Part shown: positions 8,601 to 11,123 of the stretch, one piece after another | How the letters are laid out: the number at the start of each line of letters is the position of its first letter | Numbering within the stretch: position 1 is the first letter of the stretch | Position numbers and translations under genes: made by a program | Assembly: GCA_004802705.1 (NCBI GenBank) | Contig: SGPL01000815.1 | Span: forward strand, 1-11,123 | DNA from: Bondarzewia mesenterica | Taxonomy: Eukaryota; Basidiomycota; Agaricomycetes; Russulales; Bondarzewiaceae | Reading direction: 5' to 3' | DNA length: 11,123 nt | The notes under the pieces: model-generated | Seen by the model: only the letters and a program-made list of their open reading frames with translations | Told to the model about the DNA's origin: nothing | Database searches by the model: none

Positions 8601-9330
8601 GACTACAATGCATCATAATATAATGTTGAACCCTGCCATTCTATGTGAGCCACGTCCCTCCTATTATGTTGAATTACTGCTGACATGCTCTCCTAGCTTC
8701 TGCATTCTCTTATAAGCACATCCTGCACTACGAGAATAAAGGTGTGCCCTTTATTCTCATTCATATATCCACTACTGATGAGAACTGCTCTTGTCTATCC
8801 ACAGCAAGCCTATTTGTGAACCTTATCATATGACACATCCTAATTAACATCCCTGTAGATTGCAAGAGCAAGAATTGACAAGTGCTCTTCTATAGGACAT
8901 TCACCATGCTCGCACAAGGTGCAGTCATCAATTGTTCCAGGAGGGCATGAGTTACACTGAACCTTACATCATGCAGGTCAAGGATGGTGCTGTATGGGCC
9001 ATGCTCGAATATACCAAGTGGGAATGGCCAGGGATCTCCTCTGGAAAGATGAGAATTCCCTCCATCATGATGAGTTTGTCTAGATCTCCCAGACGTATGT
9101 ACATGGCACTCAGTTCATTCATGGAATCCATTGATCTGTATGCCTTTCAAGCTGATAGATCTCTTCTCTACCCTGGACATGACGTTAAATTTCAACTCAG
9201 TCAAATGCTGCCTCCTGATTGTTGATTGAGCAAGGCATGATTACACCCAGCACCTCTGCTCGTGTCATTGGTCATGCTCCCAATATCTTTTTTTTTTCAT
9301 GTGGCTACCCACTCCTTTTCTTTCTTTCAT

Positions 9331-9502
9331 CATGGCTGCAAAAACTAGCAAAAAGCATGCATCACCTCGTGTTGACATCAAAAAGAGCCCTCTGAATACT
9401 GTCGAGCTCGATAAAGAAAATGCAATGAAGTTGATGATATCCAGAAGGACATTCAGTGTGCTGAGCTCATCTTGGGTGCATCCTGTAGGCAGTTTTACTT
9501 GA
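9331..9502 (+). pseudogene. Short lysine-rich plus-strand ORF, possibly a first exon, function unknown
   Basis: An ATG at 9331 with A at -3 and G at +4 starts a hydrophilic peptide (MAAKTSKKHASPRVD and onward) that stops at 9500-9502. A possible intron runs from GTGCAT at 9474 or GTAGGC at 9484 to CAG at 9541-9543, with a TTTAAC branch-like site. Beyond that, one frame stays open until a TAG near 9699. No domain was recognised. The same DNA is also open on the minus strand (9528-9265), whose product looks like the hydrophobic, serine-rich shadow of a lysine-rich frame. Coding here is possible but unproven. Confidence 0.22.
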
Positions 9503-9771
9503 TTTGAGTCTGAACAAGTTTGTTTCATTTAACATTTGCACAGAACATCACGTATAGGAGACTGTCATGTCAGTATACCAGGGGCATCACAAGGGAATGT
9601 GCTCATCCACTGCTTTGGGTATGGTGCTTACATGACCTGACATTGCTTTGGCTCATGTTGAATTACACGTCAGAGGCATACACATTCATGAAGGACTAGT
9701 ATTCATGGCGTAAGATATTTTTAAGGCTCATGAGAATGAAATCATTTGATATTAGCAAGGGATCCTGTTGG

Positions 9772-9813
9772 ACACCAGGGCATATGATGATATGCCCCAC
9801 CACACCTTAAGCA
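9772..9813 (-). other. Possible CCHC zinc knuckle in a minus-strand frame
   Basis: The minus strand reads CLRCGGAYHHMPWC, which fits CX2CX4HX4C exactly and is followed by P, as in many retroelement and transposon nucleic-acid-binding knuckles. The open frame around it runs 58 codons (9918-9745). A caution: the histidine part falls inside a perfect DNA hairpin (9778-9797), so the match could be accidental. Confidence 0.38.
9778..9797. repeat. Perfect 8-bp hairpin with 4-nt loop
   Basis: GGGCATAT and ATATGCCC flank GATG. It is the tightest simple hairpin in the interior. No T-run follows, so a terminator role is unlikely. Confidence 0.7.
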
Positions 9814-10141
9814 CGTAGCCCCACTATTTTGTGCCTCTATTCCATCCCCCATAGCCCTCAGCTTTCCTCTCAAGAATGCTACATTGGAGTGTGTGACAGA
9901 ATGATAATATAAGATCAGCTAACTCAGAGTGCGAGATATTGCCCAACACTTCACGATAAATGGCTGATGGAATGCAAGCAGCTGAAAAGCTAGGATCATC
10001 ACCAGATCACCTGAGCCATAATCAGCTGTTTTTTTTTTATTCCTGAATGCATCGTATGACTTCTGAAGCTAGCTCACCCATTTCCTCCTTACCTCTGTGT
10101 TTATCGTATGCAATAGTACACTCATACCTCACGCATTTCTA

Positions 10142-10162
10142 GAGGTTATTCAACATAACCTC
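10142..10162. repeat. Perfect 8-bp hairpin with 5-nt loop
   Basis: GAGGTTAT (10142-10149) and ATAACCTC (10155-10162) are exact complements around TCAAC. It lies just upstream, on the minus strand, of the coding-like frame that begins near 10128. A regulatory role is only speculation. Confidence 0.65.
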
Positions 10163-10641
10163 CACACCTTTTGTGACTTATTTACTTATCTCTTCCCTTT
10201 TATCTATCTCAGCCACTGTTACCCTCTCTCTTCCTATTTGTTTTTACTAATTGGAATGGGTGCCCGATCATGTGATTGTGATTCTACATCAGTCATGTCA
10301 GCCCACAGCTATTTACATATGATTCTCCCACCACTCAGTCTTATACTGCATACTATCACGCTCATAAATACAAGTTTGCTTTACCCCTCAGAATAGGCAT
10401 TTCAGTTTGCCTTGAGTGTAAGACACTTCCAGCTCACCTCGTAGTTGTGGATGGTTTATATAGTTCATCACCTTCACCTTCATTATAGCCTTCATCTTCA
10501 TCTTTGACCTCAACCTCATAACTCGCTCTCACAGCCCCACCTTAATAGGCTCTCTTGGTTCATCCACTCTCAAAACATTGTGCACTCGCACGCGCTAATA
10601 CCTCAAACTTGCCCAAAGCTCACGCTTACCCACTTCACATT
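10163..10641. other. Pyrimidine-rich interior segment before the right arm, no gene supported
   Basis: The plus strand is strongly C/T-biased, and open frames here mirror that bias. An imperfect TTCAYC hexamer run lies at about 10464-10505. On the minus strand this run reads a short acidic peptide (DEDEGYNEGEGDE) in a 36-codon frame between stops, which may be only the hexamer in translation. Nothing else was recognised. Confidence 0.5.
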
Positions 10642-10714
10642 ATTCAGTGCCTTTTTCCATCTTAGACAGTCCATCCGAACGTGCTTTTTGCCTGTCTCCA
10701 ACGGTCAGCCGAGC
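10642..10714 (+). repeat. Inner segment of the right inverted arm
   Basis: This is the partner of 7173-7246 in opposite orientation, from ATTCAGTGCC to GGTCAGCCGAGC. The dyad of the left arm is only half kept here (CATCTTAGACAG). DNA just inside 10642 does not resemble the DNA just inside the left arm, so the interior is unique sequence. Confidence 0.75.
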
Positions 10715-11123
10715 CTGGCCGATGGGCACTGCGGGCCCATCTCTAACAGTTCAGTCAGCATCATTGTTTGCTGACTCTGACGGTTGGGCCGAGTGAGATG
10801 GGTGCAGGTATTATGGGCTTGCTTGCTCACCATTGCCTATCTCTAATGGTTCGGCCAAGATTTTTAGCAAAGGCTTGCTCGCTGTTGTCGCTGTTGCTGG
10901 GCTGAGCATATAAACAATATTTTGCCTGCTCGCTGTTGATCGTCTCTAACGGTTCAGCTGAGATTTTTTTGGCAAGGGCTTGGTTGCCATTGCTGGGCTG
11001 AGCATGTAAACAATATTTTGCCTGCTCACTATTGACCATCTCTAACGGTTCGGCTGAGGTTTTTAATATGGACGTGCTCATCATTATTGGGCCGAGAATG
11101 TAAACAATGTTTTGCCTGCTCAT
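10692..11123 (+). repeat. Tandem repeats of the right arm, unit about 96 bp in the outer part
   Basis: The block TCTAACGGTTCGGC or a variant recurs at about 10695, 10742, 10776, 10842, 10945 and 11041. A second block TAAACAATATTTTGCCTGCTC recurs at 10911, 11007 and 11101. The outer units are regular (94-103 bp), while the inner ones are shortened. The complement of the same unit appears at least twice in 6985-7150. The array runs off the window. Its minus strand gives a 98-codon open frame only because the unit is close to 32 codons long and lacks a stop in that frame. Confidence 0.85.

Larger units (their letters stand above)
8248..10128 (-). pseudogene. Possible decayed gene of the inverted-arm element, function unknown
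   Basis: On the minus strand one and the same frame contains most of the long open stretches. These are 10128-9745 (two TAG, at 10071 and 9921), 9528-9265 (open), 9240-8893 (one TGA, at 9117) and 8640-8248 (one TAG, at 8541). Between them it is dense with stops, for example seven in 9744-9532. Staying in frame over 1.9 kb with only nonsense damage would fit the same decay style as the LINE. The upstream part includes a CCHC-like motif. The last part reads as a mixed hydrophilic and hydrophobic protein (for instance WHMAIEPCDIEIIKHNDPV) that I do not recognise. Overlapping plus-strand frames of similar length exist at 8306-8623, 8932-9225 and 9299-9502, so the strand is uncertain. Chance open frames remain a real alternative. 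Confidence 0.28.
6982..11123. mobile_element. Putative large DNA element with long inverted arms, family unknown, right end outside window
   Basis: Two arms share sequence in inverted orientation. Bases 7173-7246, read on the minus strand, align along their length with 10642-10714 on the plus strand, at roughly three quarters identity by eye, starting with ATTCAGTGCC. Further out, the minus strand of 6985-7150 contains two copies of the repeat that fills 10770-11123 on the plus strand, around CTCRCTGTTGATCGTCTCT and GGTTCRGCTGAGATT. The interior of about 2.6-3.4 kb has decayed coding-like segments. Long arms with internal tandem repeats occur in Mutator-like and some CACTA-like elements, but no transposase motif was recognised, so the class is open. 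A mere inverted duplication of a repeat cannot be excluded. Confidence 0.55.

Noticed and set aside
8932..9225. 97-codon plus-strand open frame
   Set aside because: No domain was recognised. It overlaps a minus-strand frame of similar quality, and the strand could not be settled, so it is not listed as a gene.
9288..9297. Run of ten T, and a similar run at 10029-10038, as possible minus-strand poly(A) tails of short retroelements
   Set aside because: No retroelement body, promoter boxes or target-site duplication was found next to either run.
10827..11123. 98-codon minus-strand open frame with internal amino-acid repeats
   Set aside because: It is the translation of the 96-bp arm repeat, whose length is close to a multiple of three. 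It has no start or end independent of the array.

Overview
The window looks like repeat-rich, gene-poor nuclear DNA of a fungus, most likely an agaricomycete-type basidiomycete. The main support is the decayed LINE retrotransposon at the left edge. The wording of its reverse transcriptase, thumb region and RNase H resembles the Tad1/I-like LINEs common in those fungi. This is recognition from memory, not a database match. No intact host gene, tRNA or rRNA was found.

Layout. (1) 1-2883: the 3' part of a LINE on the + strand. One reading frame (2-2185) carries RT motifs A-E, RNase H and a C-terminal CCHC knuckle. Seven nonsense codons break it but no frameshift does. A 3' UTR of about 685 nt, a hairpin, AATAAA and an A-rich tail follow. 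(2) 2884-5899: AT-rich DNA without a recognisable gene. Its first 2.3 kb is almost free of CpG and holds all nine ambiguous bases of the window. (3) about 5900-6981: a tandem array of a unit near 160 bp, about 6.7 diverged copies. (4) 6982-11123: what appears to be one side and the interior of a large element with long inverted arms. The left arm (6982 to 7246 or 8030) and the right arm (10642 to beyond the window end) share an inverted segment (7173-7246 against 10642-10714). Both also carry a repeat with the core TCTAACGGTTCGGC or its complement. The left side holds a very regular 56-bp array (about 7255-7905) whose units contain small dyads. The interior (8031-10641) has only decayed coding-like segments, mostly in one minus-strand frame, with a possible CCHC zinc knuckle.

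How the parts relate. The LINE is less decayed than its CpG-stripped surroundings, so it probably inserted later. The long-arm element starts abruptly inside a 160-bp satellite unit, which suggests insertion into that array. The dyad ATCT-N-AGAT occurs both at the inner end of the inverted arms and in many 56-bp units, so the array may be an amplified piece of the element's own end. The most interesting part is this long-inverted-repeat element with its dyad array. I do not recognise its family, and it is cut by the right window edge.
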